The notes under the pieces: model-generated
Seen by the model: the letters and a program-made list of their open reading frames with translations, nothing else
Database searches by the model: none
What the model was told of the DNA's origin: nothing
Translations under genes and position numbers: made by a program
From: Phaseolus vulgaris
Lineage: Eukaryota > Streptophyta > Magnoliopsida > Fabales > Fabaceae
Length of the DNA stretch: 64,000 bases
Reading direction: 5' to 3'
NCBI RefSeq assembly: GCF_000499845.2
Contig: NC_023758.2
Span: 28,245,520 to 28,309,519 of the forward strand
Part shown: piece by piece, positions 1 to 18,817 of the stretch
Layout: the number at the start of each line of letters is the position of its first letter
Numbering within the stretch: the first letter of the stretch is position 1

Positions 1-660
1 CATATCTGGAATAGTTAACTGTGTTCTGGATGTGGACATGCGGAAGTATATTTTTTGACTTATGGATTTCTATATCCGGAAGCTAAGTGATATTTTTTTT
101 TCAGCATTCTCAATGGATACAACTGCCTCATAGGAGAAATGCGAACGGAAGAATGACAAGACGACGCTGCCCACTGTGTTCAATGCGAAAATAAAGGTGG
201 CGGTGGCGGTTGCTGCGCGAGCACGAAGGTGGTCGTGACCGTGGCGGCTGCTGCGCGAAAACGAAGGGTGCTGTGATTGGGTGCAGATTTCTTCCTTAAC
301 CTAATTTCAATTTTATTGAGGACATTTTCGTATTTTTGCAAAATTCATTAAGGGTATTTTAGTATTTTTGTAAACATAATCAGCCCATCATTCATGTTTC
401 GGCCCAGCCCATTAGATCTTAAAACCAATCAAACCTTATTCTGCAAAAAAGATTGAGGCCCACTCTCCCACCCAGCTGCTACTTTTTCTTTCTATATCTT
501 TTTTTTTTTTAATTATTTAGTTTCCTTTTTCTCTTTGGTTCTGTTTTCCTCTTTTTTTGCAATCAATTTTATTCTTCCTACGTCTTCCTCCGACCATTGA
601 TTATAGCCTAAAAGGCTAATGCTATAATCATTGTCGGTGCCCATCAAACCAATTTCCAAG
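1..660. other. Intergenic stretch with a GC-rich imperfect repeat
   Basis: No gene is supported here. At about 195-280 a GC-rich patch contains two imperfect copies of a unit with the core GGCGG-TGCTGCGCGA followed by an ACGAAGG tract; it looks like the edge of an unrecognised repeat or a broken gene. Around 410-465 there are several GGCCCA/GCCCA motifs (site II-like promoter words). The rest is pyrimidine-rich and AT-rich. Confidence 0.4.
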
Positions 661-2189
661 CATGCTTTACGACCAAGAGTCTAAACGGCCAAGCCACTCA
701 ACATTTTATACCTTTTTTTCCCTCTTGTTCTTGTTGACTTATGTTTTTGTTCAAATTACACCCTCATTAGTAACAAGTAATTTAGCATTTCAAAAATACC
801 CAAATATGTCTTCTTTAATGATTAAGGTTTTAAAAAGCAGACAAAACATTGTATATGATAAAATTCATCTGGGGTTTGAAATAATCTCTAGTTGACAAAT
901 TTTTCCTTCTAATTGATGTTAATTAATTAGTAAACTCTCCTCCAATTTGTAGTAATACTTTTTTAGGCCCTTCTAGTTGTAGACAAATGAAATGGTAATG
1001 GTGTAGAAATTTAAACTTAATAAAATGACCTAGAAGTTTGAGGCAAGTGAAATCTTTTAGCTTTAAAGGGGAAAGAAAGAAGAGAGCAAAAGGTATAACT
1101 TGAAATTTGACCAAGATTCTATATGTGTTGTGCATGCTTAAGCATGCCATGCACTATGCAAGACTACTTGTTAAAGCAAGAAGAAAGATGGAGGAGACAA
1201 TTGAAGCTAAACCTCTAACAATGGCATGAAAAGCATAAGATTCGTTGAATGAAATGAGTATCTGTCGTTTAGGGAATAGCCAACCAAGACACTCATAACT
1301 AAGAGCAGATTTTGAGAAGTTGTCGTTTTGATTTTGACCTATTCAAAGAAAAATAAAATAAAGATGATTGAGGTCCAAGTCGTGGTCTTTGCCTAACATC
1401 AACACACAACACCATCAACTTGGTCAAGGTTTCAAGCATGTAAGCGTTTTCCCATTTTACTTTGAACCAATCTCATAAACAAGCTCCAAAACATTCATTC
1501 TTAAAAGCATAGTTGGTGTCACACACAAAACATAATAAAGGGACAAGTGGCCAAATGATTGAGCCAATATAAAAATACTTGTCTCTCCATTTCTTAAACC
1601 ATATTTCTCTTTTAAATATCTTTGCTAACTTGTAAGGAAATTTCCTTTCATACTCCACCAAACCTTGGTTAATTTCCACACTTTCTACCTTTTCATATTC
1701 ATATTCAAATTTTATTTTATTTTATATTATCTACTAGTTCAGGCCACGTATTCCAGTGTAAACTCAAAATTTATTAGGGGAATAGTATCGCTTTGAAAGG
1801 TAGAAGAGACTAAGAATTTTATTTGTTCTATTTTGTGCTGGAAAGTGAATACTGATGAATTAAATTAAGCTCCTAGTAGTAGGTAACGAATATTCTAATC
1901 CTCAAGGATCAATTATTTTAGAATTTAAGTGATTACGCACGTGAAGCTCCAATTGTTTTTTGCGTCTACAATGTTTTACCCAATTCGTAAACAACCACTG
2001 TTTCTATATGTTTATTTTTTTTTAATCTTCATGGCAGAAAAACAAGTTTTTCATACTTTCTCAAATTTCTACATAAGTTGGAATCCAAATTGGTTGTACG
2101 AAGTCGAACATGAAGTTCTTCTTAAAAATAAATTACTTCTTATTAATAAATTATTCTAAAATATTATATGTATGCTGATGATGAAACTG
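661..2189. other. AT-rich intergenic DNA, no gene seen
   Basis: Only short chance reading frames occur, without recognisable domains, splice-consistent extensions or codon structure. No terminal repeats of a known element type were found. Confidence 0.5.
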
Positions 2190-2543
2190 ATAAACTCTCA
2201 TTATAAGAGACTAAAGAATAAGATAATTTTAAAAGAGATGGTGAATGTTTCAAAAGTGTTTATACTTATTCAACTAAAGTTTTGGTCGTGAATTGTCTAC
2301 AAGGTACCTTCAACTGTTTTTTCTTATTCTGAAGGTACCTTCAACTGTTTTTTCTTATTCTGAATGACGTCTTCATCATTTGGCTTGTATGTATCAGATT
2401 TAAAAGTTTTGAGTTTTGTTTTATTTGGTTAGGTGTAAATGGGTATGTCCTCCACAGTTGTTAGGAGGTAATGTTGTATATAAGAGTTGGATCATTCCTG
2501 AAAGTGGTTCATATTTAGTTATCATTTCTTACCGATAAAAAAA
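2190..2543 (+). mobile_element. 5'-truncated LINE 3' end with internal 31-bp duplication
   Basis: The stretch matches the last part of ORF2 and the 3'UTR of the LINEs at 21.2 and 42.8 kb. The LIQLKFWS and YKVPST coding remnants align with the ends of those ORF2s. It finishes with the family signature: a TATAAGAGTTGGATCATTCCTGAA-like stretch, then GATAAAAAAA at about 2533-2543. A 31-bp segment is tandemly duplicated inside it (2301-2331 and 2332-2362). It is a dead 5'-truncated insertion. Confidence 0.65.
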
Positions 2544-4700
2544 CACAGTAGACTTTAAATTGATAAATGAACTTTAAACTTAATTCAACCTCGTAAAATC
2601 AATTTATAATCCATTATATATTATAAAATTTTAAAATAAAAGATTTTAAAATTTTGAAAAAAAACACCAATTACATATTAAAAAAATGTGATTTTGATCG
2701 ATCTAAACCAGTTTAATAGGTAAGATGTATTAAATTTTCGGTTAAAAAAGTAAAGTTTAGTCATAATTTAATTAATAATAAAAAATCTATATAAAAAAAA
2801 TAGTTTTAAGTTAGGTAAAATCTTCAACGCACCTTATTATATTCATGACATGAATATGAACGAATGTGTCACATCACCATTCTCCAATATATAAGTAGAT
2901 TGTTTAATGATCATATACTAAAATCTAGAACTATATCTGAATGTCTAAGTATTCAGGTGTTACATTTTGTTTTAATTACAATATTAAAGAAAAAAAAAAG
3001 TACTGAAAATAAGAAAAAGTGAATTGGTGAGTGAACAATAAGAAAAAGCGTATTGGTAATGTGTAGAGGAATCAAGAAAATGCCTGAAGAGTGGAAGAGG
3101 AGGGATGATTCAACATCACATCAAAAAATCTACCACACCGCTAGAATATTAATGTGAACCACAACACAGACCCCAGGGGATTCCTTGAATTGCATGGTGC
3201 ATTTAGGTAGGAAATAGGAACTCAAAATTTAGGCAAAAAAATTAGGTAGATCTAAGTGAACCTGTTAGATCAACTTAATCTGATTTTACTTTATTCCACA
3301 CATTGAACCCTATGCATATAAAAAATCAAATTAAGCTTTAGAGAAGGAGATTTGGTGGGAAAAAAAACCCACACAACCAAAACCATAGATAGATAGATAG
3401 ATACTGGGCCATTGAAGTGGTCACTATGAACATTGGAGAACATACATTATTGATTCGAGGGAATAAAACAAGTGGGGTTAAGTAAAAGTGCTTTGTGAAC
3501 AGTGATTGCGCAGACAAAGGAGCACCTCTTTTTCTTTTTTTTCCTTTTATTGCATATGTGGCTGTGAATCATAGGCTATTCTCAACCAAATGTGGACACA
3601 AAACTTGGTTACCTTGTGAACCCACAAATTTATGTTAAAGTTCAAAAGTTTGTTTGCCTCAACTTTTTCTTTTCTTTTTAGCTACCCCAAATACGTGGTG
3701 CTTTCATTTACCATAAAACAAATCCCACCTCCATAGCCATAAAAAACACACCTTCCCTAGTAAATTCCCCTTTCAAAATGTGTGACCATTTTCCTACTTC
3801 AATTCGATTTACACATATTCTTTGTGGGTTTTCCCCTTATCAATCAAAATTTAAAAAGTTAGCAAGAGATGGTCATAAGGGTAATACCCCTATGGTGTAT
3901 GGTGAGAGACACAAGCTTTGGAAACGTGGATTAATGAAGGGGCATAGAAAAGTTGGTGTGAAGTGAAAATTCAAAGATTTGGTCAAGTGTGCACAAAATG
4001 GTGGCTGAAAAGGTTGTGCCCAATGAGTCTTTTCCAACTTAATGCACAAAGTTTTTTTTAAACCCATAGTTTTCATCCAAGGTGGGAATGAGTAAACTAA
4101 ATTGGTACTTTTAAGTCAGAGGTGGGTATGCTAGCTTTCTACGTGTCTGCGGTTTTGGATTTTGTCTCAGTCTGTTTTCCTATTTGTGAATCCTTAGAAG
4201 TAGTCAAATTCTGCTTCCAATCAATTTCAAAACCTGGCACTTAAATATCATGCACATGTTTTTAGTGTTTACATGTTTTATAGAATTTAATGTTGACTTC
4301 AAAAAAATATTACTTTTCAATTTTTAATACTTTTTCTATTTATTAATGGCATAATATATTACGTCACATGATCTTCCACACTCAAATTCCAGTAGTTTCA
4401 TCTGAAATTGAGAAATAAAAAAGCATTGTTTGTAAATAATTTGTTTGCTTGACATAATAGCTTAAATTTTTAAAACAAATATGAAAAAACAAGTTATTTT
4501 CTGTATTAAAAACTTGTGATTATTTTTCCCCTTTTTCCGTTTCATACACATTTATTCTTATGTACTTTTTTTTTCCATCTCAATATTAATTATTTTTCAA
4601 CTAATCTAATTAAACAAAAACTAATTCATAGTGTATATAACTAAAAAAACAAAGGTATTATAGTGTTTTCACATTTTCTATACTATTTTATTTAGATAAA
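2544..4700. other. AT-rich intergenic DNA
   Basis: No gene is supported. A short GATA microsatellite is at about 3387-3402. Around 2570-2600 a line beginning ACTTAATTCAACC resembles a dispersed legume repeat, which is weak evidence only. The 62-codon frame at 3778-3966 has no recognisable motif. Confidence 0.4.
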
Positions 4701-4703
4701 AGT

Positions 4704-5830
4704 TTCATTTTAAATATAAATATATATTATTGGATGAAAAGTTTTATCTTATATACATATTTTAGTTTTTCAGTTCTAATTGCTTGACTGTTCTCATTTG
4801 TTATGTCAGTTGTAAGTCTTATATTATGTTTGGGTTTGCTTGGTCAATTGTTGGAATTGTACTATTCCATCATTTATAACTGTTCTATTATTTGGTAACG
4901 TAATTATTATATTACGTTGTGACTGTTATGCTCTACACTCTCAATTACAACGCATTTACTATGTATGTTATATTTTGATATTCTGTTAGTTATAATGTAA
5001 TTTTTTGCATTGTCAGTTATAACATAATTATCGGTAGTCGTAACGTAAAATGTTCAGTTATGTACGAAAAATCATAAAAATATTTTTTTACGTAATATAA
5101 ATAGTTATAAATATTTTAACTTTTATTTGTTATTATAATTATATGATAAAAATAATTTTAATCTTTAGTAGATTTTATAGGCAATAGAAATTAAAAAAAA
5201 TATCTATGTAATATAAAAAGATTAAAAAAAAGAGTAAAAAACGTGTTGACAAAATAAGACTTACAAAATCTGATCCTATTATATATTGTTATAAAATATA
5301 AATTATATAACTAATTTTAAATATAAATATATATTATTAGATGATAAGCTTGATTTTATATAAACATTTTAGTTATTTAGTTTTGATTATTTTATTAGTT
5401 ATAACTATTCATCAGTCATCTTGTACTGCTCTACTATGTTTGTCAATTGTTGTAACTATTTTGTCAATTGTATCACACCTTCGTTTATAACATTGTAAGT
5501 TATAAATCCTAAAACCTACTCATAACACGACTATTATGCTCTCTATTATATTAGTTATAATATAACTATTCCGTTATATTAATTGTAACAAAAAATTATA
5601 AAATTATTTTCTTATATAACATAATGGTTATAAAATATTTTAACTTTTATTTGTTATTATAATATATAATAAAAAAAATAATCTTTATTAGTAGATTTTA
5701 TAGGTAATAGAAATTAAAAAATTTGTTGATCTATATAATATAAGGTAAAAAGGTGTTGACAAAATAACACTTACAAAATCCAATCATTGTTATAAAATAT
5801 AAATTATACAATTAATAATTAAAAGAATTT
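4704..5830. repeat. Imperfect tandem duplication, about 600-bp units
   Basis: Two diverged copies lie head to tail, about 4704-5308 and 5310-5830. Both start with TTTTAAATATAAATATATAT, continue through TATTGGATGA/TATTAGATGA and stretches rich in GTTATAAC, and end with a GTGTTGACAAAATAA-CTTACAAAATC block followed by ATTGTTATAAAATATAAATTATA. There is no coding potential. The second copy is shorter through internal deletions. The origin is unknown. Confidence 0.6.
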
Positions 5831-7383
5831 AATTTTCATAAATATTTTAAACACGCCTTATATATACGAATTTTCTTAAGGCTATCAACAATAAATTTAA
5901 TTATATTTATAAGAATAAAAAAAAAAGACACAGACTCTCATGTGTAGATATAAAATGATACATAAGAACAAATAATGTGTTCTGGGAATTCGTAGAATCA
6001 ATTCCCTGTTTTCATCATCTCTTAAAAAGGTCATTATTAAATAATGCCATTTTTTAATTTTAAAAAAAATGTTAAAATGAATTTCTAGGGTGAATCTTGT
6101 GAATTGACAAGTTTTTTTTAGAAGTCATTGCATCTAGAATGGACTAGCACATGAGGGTTCTTTGGCAATAAAAATAACGTCATTACATGCTCATTATCTT
6201 TATCACAGAATATTCTTCTGAAGATTTTGATTAATTTATGATACTTGGCTACATACATCAAATAGTTGACTTTTGAAAATTACCCTACATCAGAGTTTTC
6301 CCCTTCTCAAAGGGAAACAAAAATGTCCAAATTTATCATTCCTTTGGCTATTTCTCAGTTCTTTCTCTATAAATTTCTTGACCAAACTACAAGTTCAAAT
6401 TCATCATATAAATTCATTATCTATGGATATTAATCTTTCCCTTTGCCTCTTTTTTTTATATTATTGCTTTCTATGTCTTACTTTTCTTCATGTTGTTCAA
6501 ACAACAAAAGTGGCCATATGGGCATTATAATAAGAACCCTTCATAGGTGTACAAATAAGGGCACTTGATGAAATATTTTTCTCATCCAAATCAAATATTT
6601 ATATTATCCTCATCATTGTATATCCTATATGTACTATACACAGAGACATCAATAATGGTGCCTCTATTTTAACCAGCAGAACCATCTTTGTTGCTGGTTT
6701 AGAAGCTTTGCTTTTTGGAACACTATCCTACTACCTGCCTTTTCATTCATGGACTAAGGCTACACATATGTAGTGAAGAAAGAAGAAAGTTTTAACTCAT
6801 ATTATGTTCTCATTTTTTGGGAATGGTTGGGTTATGTAAGAAAACAAAAATGACTTAACCAAATTAACACAGCATTTGTGAACCATCTACTTGTTATTGA
6901 TTAACCACATGCAGAACTTTCTTACAGAGGAAACCTGCGTGTTTCCCGTACGGTGTTTTTGTTCTCCAATCTAAGAACAGGGCACGTGTCACTTCTTTCT
7001 ATAAAACCTTCAGATCTCTATTCCAAGAATTATGCCTCGTTGTTTTCTGCACAAGTGGGAGTTTCATAGCCTCTTTTCAGACCACACACCCCTCCAAAAC
7101 ACTTACTTTTTCCCCTTCTTTCTTCATTTTTTAATGCCAAGATTCTCTGTGCCTTTATTATTTTCTATACTATTCACTCAGAAATTTATTTCACTCACAA
7201 TAACACAACTATCGATAAATAAACTAATTTAGACTGTTAATAATTTCCTAATCTGCCTAGTAGTGAGTTTTTGTGTCATTAGATTATTAGGATTTTTTTT
7301 TTCAATGTTTTTATATTTTAACTCGGTATCTTTACTTTTATTTAGTACGTCCAAATTTGTTTTTTTTTTTAACATTCAATTTT
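5831..7383. other. Intergenic DNA with two promoter-like patches
   Basis: Two TATA-type patches are visible: CTCTATAAATTTC near 6366-6378, and a G-box word CACGTGTC near 6973 followed by TCTATAAAACC near 7000. Each is followed by a short reading frame of doubtful reality. Nothing else is recognisable. Confidence 0.35.
6423..6530 (+). CDS. Possible short secreted/membrane peptide ORF (doubtful)
   Basis: This 35-codon frame begins MDINLSLCLFF and is almost wholly hydrophobic for its first 24 residues, so it reads like a signal peptide or one membrane segment. A TATAAAT box lies about 50 bp upstream of the ATG. No conserved peptide-hormone motif (CLE, CEP, PSK, IDA) follows it. In AT-rich DNA such hydrophobic frames arise by chance, so this is a candidate only. 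A longer in-frame start exists upstream at 6273. Confidence 0.15.
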   Translation: MDINLSLCLFFLYYCFLCLTFLHVVQTTKVAIWAL

Positions 7384-7560
7384 TTTTAATAAGATGAATC
7401 TAACTTTATCATCGGAGCACCTTGTAGGTACACACCCACCTAAGAGCAACCTTGGACCTAGAAGTCAATAGTGGAACTTGACCAAGCAGCCGAATGATAA
7501 GAACCAGTCCAAACACATATATCAAAGTATAATCTAAAAGATCCAACCGTCGAAAGCCCA
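7384..7560 (+). mobile_element. Degraded LTR fragment (gypsy-like R/U5)
   Basis: The segment around 7402-7440 (CATCGGAGCACCTTGTAGGT and the following ACACACCCACC) matches the same internal block in the solo LTR at 40669-40700 and, more loosely, in the Tat 5' LTR at 46677-46706. The GACC-rich sequence after it resembles the tail of the solo LTR. No complete ends or target duplication are visible, so it is an old fragment. Confidence 0.45.
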
Positions 7561-7569
7561 ACACTATTG

Positions 7570-8400
7570 AAAAACTCAGAATTACCGACAAATTTTTACC
7601 CACATACATGAATTCGTAGATAAATTCAGCATTATTTACAAATATTATTCACTAATTTGAATCCGTAGGTAAATTCAGTATTACATACGAAACTGAATCC
7701 ATAGGTAAATTGAGCTTTACCTACAAATTATTACCCACATAACTCTATCCTAGGTAAATTCAATTTTACCTACAGATTATTACCCACAAATCTCTATCCG
7801 TAAAATTTTTTTACATTATCCACAAATTTATCCACGAATATATATCCAAAATAAATTAAAAATTATTATTATTAGTATAATTTTTTATTAATAATATAGA
7901 TAATATTCATCATGATAATTATATATGTAATATTAAAAATATAATTATAATATAAATAATTATAAAATTCATAACTAATATTCATAAATAATAATTATAA
8001 CCAGTGGATATATTATTAACATTATAAATTAATAATATTAATATTATTTATAATATTAATAATATTTAATAATATGTGTAATATTTGATAATATTAAATA
8101 ATTTTTTATATTATTAATTATATTAATATTGATAATCCTACTAATAAGCATAATAATAATCATAATATAACAACAAAGTTTGACTAGTATAATGATTGAA
8201 ACTTCTTTGAATATTTAAGGGGCTTGAATTTGAGTCCCAACAGTTTATGTCTGATATTAATAATAATTATAATAACATATACAATAATAATCCTAAACAC
8301 ATATATAAGTAATATTGATAAATAATAATTAAAAATGATAAAAAAAATTAAATAATAATTAGAAATTTAAAAATAAAATATTGCAAGTTATCTACGGGCT
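7570..8400. repeat. Short degenerate repeats and an AT-rich simple tract
   Basis: From 7575 to 7810 a word pair (ATCCGTAGGTAAATTCA and TTACCTACAAATTATTACCC) recurs several times in direct and inverted form. This resembles the subterminal repeats of a DNA transposon, but no termini were found. From 7850 to 8160 the DNA is nearly pure A+T, dominated by AATATTATTAAT-type sequence. Confidence 0.4.
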
Positions 8401-11400
8401 GTTTTCGCTAAAAAAAATATTTTTCATCTTTATATCACAAAATAATGACAAATGAGTATTTAACAAATATGAGATAAAAACAAAGATCAAGTACTATATA
8501 CTAGTGCCTAACTTCACTAACTTGTTTTTGCAAGTTGAGTGGACTAACTTGTTTTTTTTTTCTTTCTATATAGCAAGGTCCTTTTGACCTTATTGTAAGA
8601 TAATAAAATTGAATAAATAATCTTTGTGCAAAGGATGATAAGGTATTCATTCTAATAATGAGTGGTTGAACTATCCCATTGATAATCAAAATTAGGTGTT
8701 TGACATTAATATTTATCCATAAAAGAAAGTTTATTAATCTAATATAATTAAGAATGTGTTAGATATATAACCCAAACTATTACTATAATTACCTAGAGTT
8801 ATTTAAACTTAAAAAAAAGTTTGAGTTTCTGCAATATAATTGTGTTAAAAATATGAAAGAATTATTTTTCCACCTATAATGGTTAAAGGAGGGTGATAAA
8901 ACACTCATTATTTTAAAAAAAAACTATTTTACTTGAAAAAAATGTTAAAGAAACTAACCATTTCCAAAAATAAAATAAAATTGGTGCAAACTATATTTTA
9001 ACTTAGAATTTAATGTGACTTATTTGAATTTTTCTCTTATATACACTAAACCAGAAACTAATATCATGATTATGGTTAACTTGAAGGGTTTTATATGTAG
9101 CAAAAATAGAATAGGGCACTAAATCGATCACGTCCTAGATATATGAACATATGATGTAACTACCAATCTAAATGCTTGAGTATTCCTATTAATTTATTTT
9201 TAACAAGATGCTGATATTCATTACACTATGATGTTTTTTTTAATGAAATAATGTCTTATATTTTTAATTTTTTTACTTTATATAAATATTAACTATTATT
9301 AGTTTTTTATTATTGATTGAATTCAGTTTAGCCGTTGAATATATTTTTTCATATTTATGTTTAAAAGTTTTAAAATAAATGTATTATTTTACAGTAATGT
9401 TGTTTGACTAAAATTCGAATTAGTGATCGTTGGTGTTTAAAAACAATGTTCTAGAACCAAACTTAAAACATTATTTGATGTACACACGTCACTGAAAATT
9501 TCTTCCACTGGAAACCTACCGCTACCAACTATATTCCAATATAAAAATTAGGTTTAATAATGGATGGTTGGTTGTTGTTGATTTGTTAACTCCTTTCTTT
9601 TGATGTTGGTGGATGAAAAATTAGAAGAAATAGAAGTTGTCAAATTTAAATTTGAAATTACATTTTAGATATAAGCAAAGATATTTATGATTCACTCATA
9701 TATAATAGCATCTATTTAACACAGACAGTTAATATGTCATTAATAGAAATAACTATAAATAGAAGTGAAAGGGTTTAGAGTCAACTCAAACGGAAGCTAC
9801 TAAATAACCAATTAAACTAACTTAAATAATGGCTGGTTTGTTTGAGTATGACCGGGAATAGTAGGTAGTAAAGGGTGGTAGTAGAGTTTGAAATAAAAAA
9901 GTATGTAGGTATTGGTGAGTGAGTTGTTTCCAAAAGGAGTTATTCTCTTCTTCATGTTGTGGCTTAATTAAGTGATTATTAATTATTAAAATATTAACGA
10001 TACCTTAAGCAATGGTGCATTGAGAATGTGACATAGCCCCATAGATAGGATCACAATGATTGATTCTTAGATTATGTTTGGGCGTGAATCTTTGGAACAT
10101 TATTTACTTTGGCTGCATTTCAAGAGAACTGGTAGAAACAACGTTGCGTGGGAAATGGATGAATTGTTAATAAGACCTTCTTTTCTGTCAAATCTGCTTC
10201 GTAATTAAGGAATGCTTCGGCGTACAACTATCCTCATCAAAACCTCACATCTTTTCGTATCTTTCGTGTACCACAGATTCCTATTCAACCATAAAATAAT
10301 AATATAATTTATATGATAGCTATAATAACAACTAAAAATGAAATAAAATGAATAGCTAAATTTTGATTAGTCATTCTAGATCTGAACACGTTCGTTACTT
10401 TACCCAACCGAACAATTATCATTCTAAAATTGTCAACGGTTTTGTTATACTGGTATTGCACAACCTTGATCGATAATCCATGTGCCTTTTAATGCTCAAA
10501 TATTGCAGTCACACGATCATCTCCCAATCCAAATTTCCCATCACATCATGGCTTGTGTCTGTTTCTAATCATTTAGTTATTTTCTTCATTTTTTTATTTT
10601 AGGTATTTATTTATTTATGTGAATGATGAAGGTGGTGCTTCATTTTTAATACAAAACGGATAACATGAATATGTTTTAGATAAGAAAGGGAGTAAGATAA
10701 AGCAAGAGGTGGGGTCTTTTTGTATGCATAATCCTTTTCCTAATTTTGCCTTTTTTGTCTTTATTTTATGAGCAACTAGGAACTTGGTCCATCTCACTGA
10801 AATTCTCCAATGACATTGTCATTCACCCCATTTTGGGTCATTTAACTTCCAAGATCGCCGGTGCTTTGGAAATGGACACCTCCAAAGTTAACCCTTCTTA
10901 AACACTTGGATGCTTACCCATCATCATCTCTGCTAGCTGCCTCATTTAACTTTGTAGCTACCCTTTATAAATGCGGCATCATAACTTCTCTGCCTCTCCT
11001 CAATTATCTCCTATCCAATCCAATTCCTCATGGTCCCATCCCATCATATCTGTGATATGGATTAAAATTCATATCCAATATCCAATTCTTCTTCACTCTT
11101 AGTTCATTCACTGACACTTTTTTTTTTTTAAATATCTGGTAACTTTAATTTACATATACTCTATTCATCTTATCCAAGCAATTAATTAACCCTTCACACA
11201 ATTTTTACACTTGTGAGCTGTGACAAAGGCTGGTTGGTTGTGCTGTGGTCCCTGCACATTATTTTTTGTTTTGTAAGTCACAGCACAAAGTTTTGCATAC
11301 TCAATAGCCACAGGTATTTATGTGAATTCGCAGTATCTATCAGGTATTTTGGTCAATTGAAGAACTTTCCAGAAACAGAATCTTTACCCTTACTCCTCCA

Positions 11401-12289
11401 ACCAAAACCCAACTGGCTCATCAACATTACCAAGATACCCTTCCTGCTTTCAGCAGCAGTCACAGCTATTTTAAGCGAGTATCCGCAACCTGAGCTTACA
11501 CGCAAAGCAGGGAAGCTTCGCCTTCCACAGTTAATAATAACAGGTTTCGTGTGTCCATTGCCGCATTTATTGCGTGCCACTTACTTTAATTATTAATAAA
11601 AGACATTTTTTGTCACTTCCTGTTCTCCAAATTAATTTTTTTTTTCTTTTTAGTCTTTATTTCTTGAAATTACATCCTAACCCTAACCATTTCACATCAG
11701 TACGGATTAAATTTTTTATGAGGCCAGTGTGAAATATCATCTTACTTCCATTATTTCCTCACCATATCAAATTTTAATCATTAGTCCAACCTCCGCCTAA
11801 CAAAAAGTTCAAAACAACATTTCAACCAATCAAAAACATTATATTCAATTTTGGTCACTTTCTTTCTTAATAGATATCACTACTATTTTTTAAAAACTAT
11901 TTTATATTTTATAATAAATATAAATAACAATGATAACACTTTTATTGCACATAAAATTGTAAATTAAGAATTAGATGTATATTTTACATTATTAATAATT
12001 AAAATAAACCAATAGCTGATATTTTAAAAATACTGATTAAGAAAAAAGAACGGAGTATGACATTATTCCTTTATGATAACCTATTTTTTTAAAACTATTG
12101 TGGTAAATATCATAATTTTAAAATAATTTGAATATTAAATAGAAAAAAAGGAAAAGAGAAAAGACAATTTGCTTTGACTTAGAATGGGATAGTTTGTATA
12201 TTAGTTCACATTTTATCCCTTTCGATAATGTCAGGTCACAATTACCCTATTTTACTTATTTACCAAAGTCATTGAAAAAAACCCTGAAA
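8401..12289. other. AT-rich intergenic DNA, no gene confirmed
   Basis: No domain-bearing reading frame is present. A less AT-rich patch at 10840-11060 has a TTTATAAATGCGGC box near 10966 and could be a promoter, but no coding sequence follows. The 11213-11596 frame (GTG start) shows no recognisable motif. Confidence 0.4.
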
Positions 12290-13361
12290 CACCTTTCTCG
12301 TTGTGACAACGGGACTTAACTGAACAAGGACAAACCCGTCATTTCATCTCCTAAGGCTTAACTAACTGTAAGGTAGGTGAGAGTTATCCTGTATAAGCCG
12401 GCCGTTGAACAGAAAAAGTACACATGCTCCTGGAGCTTTCTGATTCGATAGCGTTCACGTACTTTGGACGGTTTCAAGTAAACGACGAAGAAAATCAACG
12501 GTTCGATGTCAAAGTTGGATATGTAATTGACCCCAGTCTTATCCCACTTGATCATTCCTTCTTCTTGCCTTTCATTGGTAATACCGTCCTTGAACAATTA
12601 CCAAATTACCCTTTTCTACAGTGTAGTAATCACCGGCTCTTCAATTCTATACCCGCCAATAAATAAATCCACTTAACAGTAACGGCGATCCCGTGAATAC
12701 ACGGAACGGGAAAAATTCAATCCCTTTTACACCCAAAACGCGTCTTCGAATTTGGACGGCACGTTTTGTTTTCGTTGAACCACCTAATAACAACCACTTC
12801 CCAAAGTTTCTTTAATTTAATTATTTTTTAATAATAAAATGAATAATTAAAGTATATTTTTTATTCGGTTTTCTGAACTAATAAAGAGATAATTAGTTTA
12901 GAGTATAAAACTATAAATTATCCCTTCCTTACCCTTTTTCGGTTTTCTAAGCATTCGCTTCCTCTCTTTCCTCATCCACTATTTCTCTCCGTTTTCTGGT
13001 ACAGCCGGAAAACCTCCCCCGTTCGCCGGAAAACCGCTTTCGTTTTCCGCGTCCCTTTTTCAGCGTCTCCAGAGGAAGCTGATTTCGGTCTTCTCATTCT
13101 CACGTTGGCATTCTCTCGCAATTTGCTTTTGTAGCATCTCCGAGGCGTTGGATCTCTCTGTGACGCGGTTTTAGCCTTCTATTCGGCGTTCTTCGAGAAT
13201 GTGGCGAGCCTGGTTGTTATTCGAGGCTCGCGCTTAATCTGCATCATTGAGGATCGTTGTTTAGGGTTTGGATTCAGATTTTTATCGTGCCTGCTTTTTC
13301 TGGCGATTTTTTGTACTAGTTAACGAAGACGGAGGCCTACAGGGAGCGACTTCGTAATGAA
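12290..13361 (+). promoter_or_regulatory. Probable promoter and 5'UTR of the JmjC gene, with two upstream AUGs
   Basis: Less AT-rich DNA with TATAAA-type boxes at about 12904 and 12912 precedes a CT-rich leader (about 12940-13330) typical of plant 5'UTRs. The leader contains an upstream ORF at 13199-13237 (12 codons plus TAA). A second upstream AUG at 13357 sits 5 nt before the main AUG in another frame; after splicing it reads only seven codons and ends inside the main ORF. The transcription start and any 5'UTR introns are inferred, not shown. Confidence 0.5.

Positions 13362-18817
<5,456 letters not shown>

Noticed and set aside
6671..6699. Small perfect hairpin AACCAGCA...TGCTGGTT as a miRNA or terminator
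   Set aside because: An 8-bp stem is too short, and no extended precursor fold is evident.
10861..11055. 64-codon frame in a less AT-rich patch
   Set aside because: GTG start, low complexity, no motif; the TATA-like word inside suggests non-coding sequence instead.
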